Shown here: positions 1 to 10,609 of the stretch, piece after piece
Position numbering within the stretch: position 1 is the first letter of the stretch
Layout of the letters: each line of letters starts with the position of its first letter
DNA from: Oasisia sp. SBJ-2009
Taxonomy: Eukaryota > Annelida > Polychaeta > Sabellida > Siboglinidae
Direction: 5' to 3'
Length of the DNA: 64,000 bases
NCBI GenBank assembly: GCA_964017155.1
Contig: OZ024862.1
Location: 37,735,675-37,799,674, forward strand
Made by a program: the position numbers and the translations under genes
The notes under the pieces: generated by a model
Seen by the model: only the letters and a program-made list of their open reading frames with translations
Databases searched by the model: none
What the model was told of the DNA's origin: nothing

Positions 1-1130
1 TGTGCTCAGTGGTGATGGGTTTAAATGATGCAGTCATTATCCTGAGCATGTACATTGTAAATCACGTTCACCTTTGGACAGATGACATTATTCAAACAAG
101 TGTAATTACTGAAATAGACAAATGGCTGTAGCTAAATCAGGATTACTTCACAAATTCGATCTCGAATAACCCTGAAAATCCACTGCCGAGCTGTGTAAAT
201 AAAATTCTGTAATACTGTTTTCTGCTGTGTGTCTGTGTAATCATGATTAATTTGAATGTTCAATTATTTCAAGGACAAAGTCAGTCTTTCCATTGTCTGT
301 TTCCTGACCGCATAATCATCTAGGTGTATATCTTGTTTGAATAAAACTATTCCATCTGCTTGCTTATTAAACTTGTTTTTATTCTAAATAAAACAGTATG
401 TACCTAAAATGTACTAAAAATGTACTGGATATTTTGACAAGTACACGCAGGTGTCTCAAAATAATCTATATATTTGCTGCTAAAAGCCATTGGCCACCAA
501 AATTGTCTAGCCAAATTATGCTTCCCAGTAATAATGATGGATGTCGAGTTGCTTGTAGAAAATCGGCAGTGAGTTTGACTAATACAAATGGGACCTCAAA
601 AGAGAGTACAGGTCAGGTTGTCCAACTGGTGTTGAACTTGTCAATTAAGTGTAATTGTATTCAATTAAATGCAGCACGTTTGACACGGGCAATGAATTGT
701 GTTGGCGTTATCAGACAGGATGTGCTAATAGGTCCCAGTGACTGCAACACCTGTAGCTTTGTGTGTGCACTCACCCTTGACCTGAGTCGTTGACGCGTGA
801 CCGAGCACTGTCAGTCACAGGTTGTGGCAACATGCTGCACCTATTGTTGTCGAGTATCACACCTGTTGGCTAATGTCTACATGTGTTTTATGTTTGGCTC
901 AAGGCGAGGCTTACAATAGACTCTGTGTACACAGTATTGACTTGGCAGCTCCTTGTAGCGGAACGAACGCTGCCATGGGCAGGCGCTCGATAGAGTGAAA
1001 GGGTGGTGTAGGTTTAATTAAATGAGATGCAGATTAGCATAAGGGGTAATAAGTGTGTAAAGAAATGTCTGCTGACTGTGTGTGAATATTTTAAAGCAAA
1101 ACATACACAGCTTTATGGTTGTTCTTAACA
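1..1130. other. non-coding AT-rich flank, no gene seen
   Basis: No exon with recognisable protein similarity was found. Two AATAAA hexamers on the + strand (340-345 and 387-392) would fit the 3' UTR of a gene lying to the left, but no coding sequence backs this. An open frame at 398-793 has no recognisable domain and is taken as chance. Confidence 0.3.
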
Positions 1131-1135
1131 TACCA

Positions 1136-1169
<34 letters not shown>

Positions 1170-1206
1170 ATATAAATTATATATATATATATATATATGT
1201 GTGTGT
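1136..1206. repeat. (TA)n microsatellite
   Basis: Interrupted alternating TA tract followed by a short GT run, directly in front of a SINE copy. Confidence 0.9.
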
Positions 1207-1211
1207 ATATA

Positions 1212-1525
1212 CCAGTGGCTCAGGGGTAGAGCTTCGGACTCTCGACTAAGAGGACCCGGGTTCAAATCCTGTGCTTAGTTACGGTGTTAAAACGTTGAGC
1301 AAATTTGTTCACTCTACATTGCTCCAGTTCACTCAGCTGTATAAAATTGAGTACCTGGCTATAGGCAAGTGGTGGATATGTGTATGAGCAGTCTTCGTGC
1401 ATTAATTGTAGCATATGGCTGGATGCTTCCCAGAGAAGTTGAGATGGTGTTTGATTGAACAGGTCGTCAGGGTAGTGAAGTGAGGATTGGATACTGCGCT
1501 ATATAAAAACTTACCTTTACTTATC
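1212..1525 (+). mobile_element. tRNA-derived SINE, copy 1
   Basis: The head resembles a tRNA gene. An A-box-like stretch (TGGCTCAGGGGTAGAGC, 1216-1232) is followed by a B-box (GGTTCAAATCC, 1259-1269), as in RNA polymerase III promoters. The body contains phrases shared with all other copies in this window (GTGGTGGATAT, GCTTCCCAGAGAAGT, GGATTGGATACTGCGC) and the 3' end is a short TTACCTTTACTT-type tail. This is the best-preserved head in the family. It is not an intact tRNA gene because no full cloverleaf is evident. Confidence 0.8.
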
Positions 1526-2250
1526 TTTACGAATGAATCATGATGGCTGTGAGACACACACACTATAAACTTACAATAAAATTAAGTGCAATAAATAGAT
1601 TATGAAATTTATAAAAATTATAAACCGATAGGAGTCTAATGTATGGCCAGATGTAATTGAGCTCTACCTGGGTAAATTTATGGAAATTTTTGGAGTCTGT
1701 TGGATAATATTTAGACAGAGTTTCTTTGGCATATTTGCATTAAATGAGACAATGGTGTCAGTTTATTTCTATTACTCTGGTCTGCTCACCCCCCCCCATG
1801 CATTCACTTCCACTAGAGCTTGAAGCAGCATGTCTGAAGACATCGGTGATTACTTGATCGCCAACAAGATCGTGTCACCAGTCCTGCTTGTAGATGATTG
1901 TTAGCCAACATGCTCGAGAATCACTAACTCTTAATGAATATTTAATTACACCGACTCTAGTTTGCCTAGTGATTTGTCGGAGATGACAGTTTGCAAGGCT
2001 TCTCCAGGGCTCTGTTGCTCTCACTTCAAGTGTTCAACAAGTGTTTGTGTGTTAAAGGAGTGCACATTGCCTCTCAGTGACAGAGCCCCTTGTGGACCTA
2101 ATCCCCACATGGACACAAAGACAAACATCTCCCTCACTGATAAAACCTCTTCCTCACAGACAAAACCTCTCATCTTTCAGAGATGGAAATTTTACTTTTA
2201 CTCTTTGTTTGTATGTAGACGGGGGCAGGCTGTGACTGTGTCTCTGTGTT

Positions 2251-3923
2251 GATGAGGCACTCTGTGGATGTGTTGTGCATTGATGGAGCAGTCTGGGATG
2301 AGTTTGTGCATTGAGGAGGCAGTCAGTGGATGTGTTTGTACATTGATGGGGCAGTCAGTGGATGTGTTTGTGTGTTGATGAGGCTGTCAGTGGATGTGTT
2401 TGTGTATTGATGGGGCAGGCAGTGGATGTGTTTGTGCATTAATGAGGCAGGCAGTGGATGTGTTTGTACATTGATGGGGCAGTCAGTGGATGTGTTTGTG
2501 TGTTGATGGGGCAGGCAGTGGATGTGTTTGTGCATTGATGAGGCAGGCAGTGGATGTGTTTGTGTGTTGATAAGGCAGGCAGTGGATGTGTTTGTGTGTT
2601 GATGGGGCAGGCAGTGGATGTGTTTGTGTGTTGATGAGGCAGGCAGTGGATGTGTTTGTGTGTTGATAAGGCAGGCAGTGGATGTGTTTGTGTGTTGATG
2701 GGGCAGGCAGTGGATGTGTTTGTGTGTTGATGGGGCAGGCAGTGGATGTGTTTGTGTGTTGATGAGGCAGGCAGTGGATGTGTTTGTGCATTGATGAGGC
2801 AGCCAGTGGATGTGTTTGTGTGTTGATGAGGCAGGCAGTGGATGTGTTTGTGTGTTGATTGGGCAGGCAGTGGATGTGTTTGTGTGTTGATGAGGCAGGC
2901 AGTGTATGTGTTTGTGTGTTGATGGGGCAGGCAGTGGATGTGTTTGTGTGTTGATGAGGCAGGCAGTGGATGTGTTTCTGTGTTGATGAGGCAGGCAGTG
3001 GATGTGTTTGTGTGTTGATGAGGCTGTCAGTGGATGTGTTTGTGTATTGATGGGGCAGGCAGTGGATGTGTTTGTGTATTGATGGGGCAGGCAGTGGATG
3101 TGTTTCTGTGTTGATGAGGCAGGCAGTGGATGTGTTTGTGTGTTGATGAGGCAGGCAGTGGATGTGTTTGTGTGTTGATGGGGCAGGCAGTGGATGTGTT
3201 TGTGCATTGATGAGGCAGGCAGTGGATGTGTTTCTGTGTTGATGAGGCAGGCAGTGGATGTGTTTGTGTGTTGATGAGGCAGGCAGTGTATGTGTTTGTG
3301 TGTTGATGGGGCAGGCAGTGGATGTGTTTGTGTGTTGATGAGGCAGGCAGTGGATGTGTTTCTGTGTTGATGAGGCAGGCAGTGGATGTGTTTGTGTGTT
3401 GATGAGGCTGTCAGTGGATGTGTTTGTGTATTGATGGGGCAGGCAGTGGATGTGTTTGTGTATTGATGGGGCAGGCAGTGGATGTGTTTCTGTGTTGATG
3501 AGGCAGGCAGTGGATGTGTTTGTGTGTTGATGAGGCAGGCAGTGGATGTGTTTGTGTGTTGATGGGGCAGGCAGTGGATGTGTTTGTGCATTGATGAGGC
3601 AGGCAGTGGATGTGTTTCTGTGTTGATGAGGCAGGCAGTGGATGTGTTTGTGTGTTGATGAGGCAGGCAGTGGATGTGTTTGTGTGTTGATGGGGCAGGC
3701 AGTGGATGTGTTTGTGCATTGATGAGGCAGGCAGTGGATGTGTTTGTGTGTTGATGAGGCAGGCAGTGGATGTGTTTGTGCATTGATGAGGCAGGCAGTG
3801 GATGTGTTTGTGTGTTGATGAGGCAGGCAGTGGATGTGTTTGTGCATTGATAGGGCAGGCAGTGGATGTGTTTGTGCATTGATAGGGCAGGCAGTGGATG
3901 TGTTTGTGCATTGATGGGGCAGG
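2251..3923. repeat. 32-bp minisatellite, about 52 units
   Basis: The unit is about GATGTGTTTGTGTGTTGATG plus AGGCAGGCAGTG. Variants alternate between GATGAGG, GATGGGG and GATAAGG, and between GTGTG and GTGCA. Marker variants (a GGCTGTCAG unit at about 3019 and 3403; a GTGTATG unit at about 2900 and 3284) recur 384 bp apart, so blocks of 12 units form a higher-order repeat. Because the unit lacks stop codons and 32 is not a multiple of 3, long open frames run through it on the - strand. They are repeat artefacts, not genes. Confidence 0.95.
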
Positions 3924-4429
3924 TGTTATATGTGTGATGATATCTATATTTTTAATTCATAAACATGATGAGCAATGAGGGTCATTTTACAGAAAAGTTT
4001 TGAAAAAACTCATTTGCAGTTCAAGATATAGCACAATATCATAATACCAAATCAATCTCGCAATTTTCCACAGGATATATTCTAGAGATGTCAGACCATC
4101 TCTTATTGCAGCGATTTGCAGTACACCTTCTAATTTATCCTCATAAAGAACACTGCGAGCCGTCTCATTCACACGAAACTGCAGTCGGGTGTGTGATTTT
4201 AATGTGACTTATAGTTTATGATGGTGTGACCAGCACGTGTGTCGAAGTGACATGACGCGTGGCGTCGGCCACAGACCAGTGACAAGTGTGTCGCCAGCAC
4301 TAATTAGCACCACTAATGTGCTCATGACAATGACACGTGTAATTAGAAAGACATGCAGATGGCGGCGTGACAACGGCAAAGCTCAACAGTTACGGAGCAC
4401 TGAAGCCTGGCTGTGCTTGCTGCGCTCAC

Positions 4430-4692
4430 TGTGTGCATGTGTGTCCACTCATGCAGGTGATAGGTGATGAGCCACACACAGAGCTGGCGGACACAGAGTG
4501 CATGTGTGTCCACTCATGCAGGTGATAGGTGATGAGCCACACACAGAGCAGGCGGACACAGAGTGCATGTGTGTCCACTCATGCAGGTGATAGGTGATGA
4601 GCCACACACAGAGCAGGCGGACACAGAGTGCATGTGTGTCCACTCATGCAGGTGATAGGTGATGAGCCACACACAGAGCAGGCGGACACAGA
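4430..4692. repeat. 65-bp tandem repeat, about 4 units
   Basis: GTGTCCACTCATGCAGG recurs at about 4441, 4506, 4571 and 4636, giving a 65-bp period with nearly identical units. No coding role is seen. Confidence 0.9.
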
Positions 4693-4775
4693 CACACGGA
4701 GGATTCACAGATCTGTGGTATTTGTCTTGGTGTCAACAGTTATGTCTTTGTGTAATAAGGTAGCTTACTAATTGA

Positions 4776-4800
4776 GCTGGTGTGTGTGTGCGTGCGTGTG

Positions 4801-4839
<39 letters not shown>

Positions 4840-4954
4840 TTGTGTGATTGTATGTGTGTGTGTTTGTGTGTGCGTGTATGTATGATTGTGTGATTGTGTG
4901 TGTGCATGTGTGCGTGCGTGCGTGCTTGCGTGCGTGCGTGCGTGCGTGCGTGTG
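4776..4954. repeat. GTGC/GTGT microsatellite
   Basis: Mixed (GTGC)n and (GTGT)n tetranucleotide tracts separated by short interruptions. Confidence 0.9.
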
Positions 4955-4959
4955 TATTT

Positions 4960-5790
4960 TACAGATAAGTTTATGATCCTTTGGATGAATGAGAAACTAT
5001 GCAGTTTTGTCATCAAAATCCTGTATTGGTTAAGGGTTTCTCTTAGTTTTATTTCGCATGCATACCTGAAAGTAGGAGAAACTGTTAGATTTCATCATTG
5101 ATGATTCACAATGTTACTTGTCATTTCAACTCTTGATCTAAGCTACACAAACTGTTGGTTTATTACTTTGCGAATTTTTTTGAAAATCACATTGTGAAAA
5201 ATTGCAAAAAAATTAAGCAAACGTCATGTATCAGCACTTAGAGATGCCGTCTATGGCATCTGTGTTTCTGGATCATCGGCCAGAGGATGGACTTTTTTGC
5301 ACGTTCTTGACCACACAAGCCACGGATGATCCAGTTGTTTTTCAGCCCATTACCTTGACCACACAAACAAGAACAGCATGGTTCCAAGGCAGGTTTTATA
5401 TATATATATATATATATAAGTTTTTATACAACCTTGTGGTTCTTTCCTGATGAACACTTGTATATCACTCATAGGTTACTCATGATGTTTGGGTCTTAAT
5501 CGTCAGAGTTGTTTCAACTTGTAGGTTTCAGGCTAGTCTCCTGTCATGGCATAATTTTTATTTTATGTTAATTTTAATAATATTGGTCATTAGAACTGAA
5601 AATAAAAAACATGGCTTGTCTTATTTCATAAACAAATTGGAAAAAGCTAACACCTAGTATCCATTACAGTATGACAGCTTGCTTATGTAGCATTATAATG
5701 TAGTTTTGATAAAATCACAAGACAAATAATTAACTTACTAATATCAATAGTTAATAGATAAATTACTCCCGAGAGAGAATATTTGTGACG
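4960..5790. other. AT-rich spacer
   Basis: No gene seen. Contains a short (TA)n tract at about 5397-5418. Confidence 0.4.
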
Positions 5791-5794
5791 TTTC

Positions 5795-6450
5795 ACTCTA
5801 CAGCGAATGTCGAGCTTTGTCATGAATTCGGTTTTGGATTTCCGAGTGGATGAACCTCGCCGGCGGACATCTCGTGTTGGAGTCATCTCGCCGCGTAATT
5901 GTGCTAACGAAGGGAATGGAATTGAACGGAGCAAAACGGACGGTCATTGTTGACCGGTGATGCGGCGCCCGCTGACCGCGAGAGCGAGCTGACCGCTGCC
6001 TGGCCAGTGTCTTCTCAGAAGGTGTGACGAGCGCGCCACAGGGGGTGGTGTCTGTCACTGTGGCCAGCCATGCTTCTCTGATTAACCACCGTTCGCTGCC
6101 TTCCTCGCAGCGCGTGGTTGCCATGGTAACGGAACAAGTGAAGCATTAGCTGCCGTCCTTTCTGATTTGAGCCAGTTGAGCGTAGACGTCCGCCGCTACC
6201 CGAGCCGGCGTTGGTAGCACCACTCAGGTCTGCGTAATTGCATGTTGTCCAGTCGACCATGTTCATGCGGGGAGCTGCGCCGCGCGGTGCCGGCGATTGC
6301 TGAGGGACGGAAGAGGCTCTGGTGAGCGGTTTGGTAACTACGTTTTCGGGTGGTTTTATTCCACGGGAATGGGAACAGTTTTGACGTACGTGGGAGCTCC
6401 GATGGTGGTGTGGCGGCAAAATGGTTGTTGTTTCTTTGCCGAAAACTTAG
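5795..6450. promoter_or_regulatory. CpG-rich block, possible promoter or 5' exon
   Basis: CpG and GC content rise sharply above the AT-rich surroundings (for example GCGGCGCCCGC, GACCGCGAGAGCG and CCGCGCGGTGCCGG). Overlapping open frames occur on both strands but none shows a known domain. This could be a promoter or non-coding first exon for the Pax gene 17 kb downstream, which must have an upstream 5' exon, or an unrelated CpG island. Inference only. Confidence 0.3.
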
Positions 6451-6727
6451 TTGTTGGAATACCTTGTTTTTATTTTTTGTCTTGATGGGCGTGTTCAATT
6501 ACATTGCGTCATCACTGTTTATTTGGGTTGTTTTCTTGTCATTATGAGTGTAGTGCTGTTTTGTATGTAAACCTCTTACTGTCGATGTTGTTGGAGCGTG
6601 TCAGTGTGACAATGCTTTCTTGTGACTAGCTAGGTATGTATGGTCATACTGATATAATATGTATGTGTACATTATACTGACATATATGTGTATAATTTTA
6701 TACGCATACATATTATATGTGACTATG

Positions 6728-6776
6728 TGTGTGTCTATATAATATAATATATATATATATATTTTATATATATATA

Positions 6777-6864
<88 letters not shown>
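6728..6864. repeat. (TA)n microsatellite
   Basis: Long, nearly pure TA dinucleotide tract with a few TTTA interruptions at its left end. Confidence 0.95.
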
Positions 6865-6865
<1 letters not shown>

Positions 6866-6869
6866 TTAT

Positions 6870-7630
6870 TTACAGCTAAGGTAGACACTCTATGGTCTGA
6901 AACTGACCTGTGATGTGCATAAAATCAGTTTTGAGATTGATCAACCTTTTTGTCAAGATGCACCTTTCCAAGGAGTTACACATAAAAAGATGTTTCCTTC
7001 TACTTCTTATTATTATTATATGAATAAATATTCATCCTAAATTAAACATAAATCTTGACTCACAGTGAATCAGGTATTAAGTAGTCCTGATCAGTTCTCA
7101 TCTTTCAATACCAGTTTGTTTTCTCCAATAAGATCATAAAATGTGTGTCTTTATGAACCCACATAATAAAAATATACATCATGAGTCAAAGTTGTTTTTA
7201 AAACTGTTGCTTTTTAAAACTTGCTTCAGTTTTAGCAATAAATGGAAAACTCCTGTTGAAATTTCAGCAAATTCAGTATTGTTTAGACGTTTTTGCATGA
7301 TCAGTAGATTTCAAGATGATACAAAACAAAATTTCGTATTTTGTCATAGACTATGAATTCTTAATGTGTGTGTATTGAATTTGTATAAAATTCTATATAC
7401 TATAAAACACAGTGTATTGAATGAACATAATGTAATTTCAGTGCATTGGAAAATAACTTTGACTTTACATTTTTGAAATTAGTACTTTTATTCAAGATAT
7501 TTTAGTAATGATGGAGAAGATAGGGCAAGAACACTGTAATGTTACTTATGATAGAAAGTACACCTTCCTCACCAGTCATCATCAATAGGAACAAAGCAGT
7601 TTCACAGAATCTAAGATGGATAAAAGGATT
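6870..7630. other. AT-rich spacer, nothing recognised
   Basis: No repeat, exon or motif stood out. Confidence 0.4.
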
Positions 7631-7632
7631 TC

Positions 7633-7950
7633 ATGGAGCACAGTGGCACAGTTGCCGGACAGTTCTCAGGCAAGAGAACCTGGTTTCGAATGCTGTGCTG
7701 CCGTTGGCAAATTTGTCCCCTCTACCTTTCTCTAGTTTGCACTGCTCCGTGAAAGAGTATCTGGCTATAGACAGTGGTGGATATTTGCACGAAGTCTTCA
7801 TGTATTAATTGCATTGCAATATGGTTTTAATGCTTCCCAGAGAAGTCGATATGGTGTTCGATTGAACATGCTTACCAGAGAGTAAAGTGTAAAATGCACT
7901 GAGCAGTCCTAAGGATTGGATATTGCGCTATAAAAGAACTTATCTTTTCA
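7633..7950 (+). mobile_element. tRNA-derived SINE, copy 2
   Basis: Degenerate tRNA-like head with a B-box-like GGTTTCGAATGC near 7683. The body shares GCTTCCCAGAGAAGTCGA, GACAGTGGTGGATATTTG and GCAGTCCTAAGGATTGGATA with the other copies. Confidence 0.75.
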
Positions 7951-7954
7951 AAGT

Positions 7955-10255
7955 AAAATAACAATTTATAACAGTAACAAAGTAAGCTAGACATGATTCT
8001 TTCTCCTATGATAACTTATTGTAACTGATTTGTTTTCAAACAGCAACAGTGTAATATTACATCCTTACAACATACAAAATCAGAAACATAATACAAGTAT
8101 GTTTATTCTGTGAATATTTTTTATCAAATGGAAATATACTGATTACGTAGTTATTAATTCATACATACATACATTTGAAGCTAAATTGCCTGTGCATGTC
8201 ATAGACATTCAGTGTAGTAGAACTATATGGATGCGGCATCTTCACGCAGGCTTAATGTGTATTGATTAATTTTTAGTCGGCCTTGGATTTGACTGTATTC
8301 ATTTAACTGAAAATGCGGATTTAAAGAAGAGCCACATCCACTCTGACTGACACTCAGTGATCCCATCGAAGTAGAAAAGTGCGGCTGTTTGATCAGCCTA
8401 ACTCAATGTCTTTCTAGATGGCTGACTTTTCTGCCTGAGTAGGTTTAGGATTCAGCTGCAGGGGAGGAAGTTAGCGAGGTGGAACTCAGGCAGATCCAGA
8501 GAAGTTGGCAGGGAGATGGTAGGGTCGAGGCAACTGTGCATTCGTAGGGGTGGGCGTGATCACGTTTTGTGAAATACGCACCGATATGCTGCATTTCCGT
8601 GGTGGTGTGTTTGTTGAGTAAATGTGGTGAAACACAGGGGTAAAGTCAGGGAAATGTTGGTGTTGGTTTAGTGGTTTTTCCGTAGGGAGACGGGCTAGGG
8701 ATTCTTCCCACCTGCTCCCCCTGTTGTGTTGGGAATGGAAGAGGCCGGGGAGTAAGTGCAGCCAAGCATATAGCCTGCCTGTGCTGTACCCAGCTGCCTT
8801 ATCATCATCACCCACTGTGACCTGATAGTCTGGATTTAGCAGATACCAGGAGCAAATCAACAACCTACGGCCCCTCCTCTTCAAAGTGGCGCGGTCCGAC
8901 AACAAAAACTGGGAATTGCTAACAAGAAAACGATGGATTTCGTGCAGAAACATGACATACCATAATACAGTTCCGTGTCGAATTCCTGCTGTTTATTCCA
9001 GCTCGGATCCATATGAGCAGGTTGCAACCTGACACCCCCGCCACCTCGCAGTGGACCGGCCTGGCCTCTCCAGGCTAAATGCAGTCAAGCATGTACTATA
9101 TATCCAGCATAGAGATTTTTCTGGCAGGCTGATTAGGAACTGTGGAGTTGGGATCAGCTGCCTGGAATACAGCTGGGATTCATTGGGATGACCAGAGGAG
9201 ACTCAGCTTGATGCACTGATGGATATGGTCCTACTGGCGTGACCTGTGTCCAGTCAGCAGGCCGTGTCAGCCAGCTTCAGGCTTCAGTGCAGCAGGGAGG
9301 CATTTCAACAACTCATCCAAGACTGGCTGTCTTCACTGGGTAGGCCTGCTCTTCTAGCATCTCTTTATGCGTGGATTCTCTCCTAGTGTCTTGTAGATCA
9401 AGCAGCATGTGTCCTTATCAGCGGAGTGGTATTTTATTCTATGGTAAATTGTGGTGTATATGTGTATATAAATATATAAAATAGTGTGGATTTAAATAGA
9501 TATTTGTTTTCGAGAGTATTGCAGTGAGTCAGAAACTGAATCAGTAACCAGACCGGGGTCTGTGTTTATGCTGTGTATTTGGTTTGCTCAGCCATCTGTG
9601 ACGCAACCAATGTTTTAAAATCCAGAATTACATTTACACATGAGTTGTTTTCGCTCATTTATGATGGAACAATGACAGTAAATCCGGATTAGATTAACTG
9701 ATTTACGAGGCACGGTTTCGGTTCAATCAGCACTAAGACACAAATTTGCAGTTGTCGCCATGTGTGTTCACATAAGTGTGAACAATCATTCCACTGACAC
9801 GTCAACACAGTGATATCATTTTATAATCTGTTCATTTCACAAAACTGACAATGTTGATGTGTGAATGAGTTGGTTTTGGTTGTGGAATCGATGGACCGGG
9901 TGGGATTTACAAGCTGCGGCCTGGGTTTGTATCTGGCCCAGCGAGGCAAGGCAGGTGACCTGCCTGCTGGTCCACAATCTCTCTCCGCTAGCTGCGCCTG
10001 GCTGCAGCATGCTTGGTGGCGGACGTTTCCAGTTCACTGGCACTTGACTGAGAGAGGTACAAGGTCCACACTCGCGTGGTAACTGATACCACGGCCCGCA
10101 CTCGTGGCCAGCCTCGCATAACCACACTTCCTCCGCGGCGCTTGCTTTGTTTTAGGATGTCTGTGGGAATAATGCGGTGCGCACTAACCGTATTTACTTA
10201 CAGATAATGCTGTGCCGTGAACGCACACGTCTGATATGGATCGGAGCCTTCGAGG
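7955..10255. other. intergenic sequence without a supported gene
   Basis: A 155-codon open frame on the - strand (8486-8953) and shorter frames near 9.9-10.1 kb lack recognisable domains or convincing codon bias. The 8.45-9.2 kb part has higher GC and partly repeated phrases (TGCAGCCAAGCATAT and TGCAGTCAAGCATGT), which suggests an old repeat or inactive element. Confidence 0.3.
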
Positions 10256-10257
10256 TG

Positions 10258-10606
10258 AAATGGTTGATTGTGATTGCCGATGGTTCTGGTGCTGTTGTTT
10301 CCAAAATGTTAGCGGTAATTTAGATAGTGGCATTATTATAAATAAATCATCATCATATTCTTGAATTTATTACACAAATTTGTTAAACCCTAATTAGTAA
10401 TATTTTTCATTGGTCACAGTCAGTTTACCTGGTTGATGTGATTGCCAATGGTTCTGTTGCCGTTGTTTCCAAAAATGTTGCGGTAATTTAGACAATGACA
10501 CCCAGATTATTATAAATAAATCATGATCATATTTTTGAATTTATTACACACATTTGCTAAACCCTAATTAGTAATATTTTTTCTTTGGTCATGGTCAGTT
10601 TACCTT
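10258..10606. repeat. tandem duplication of about 170 bp
   Basis: Two adjacent diverged copies share TGATTGCC(G/A)ATGGTTCTG, TTATTATAAATAAATCAT and AAACCCTAATTAGTAATATT at a spacing of about 170-175 bp. No function is visible. Confidence 0.8.
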
Positions 10607-10609
10607 ATA

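Noticed and set aside
1212..1285. Possible tRNA gene
   Set aside because: A- and B-box-like motifs are present, but the element continues as a SINE body shared by several other loci and no intact cloverleaf is apparent.
2323..3879. 518-, 454- and 166-codon - strand open frames
   Set aside because: They are readings of the 32-bp minisatellite in different phases; all frames are open because the unit has no stop codon.
8486..8953. 155-codon - strand ORF
   Set aside because: No known motif or supporting neighbour; composition suggests an old repeat.
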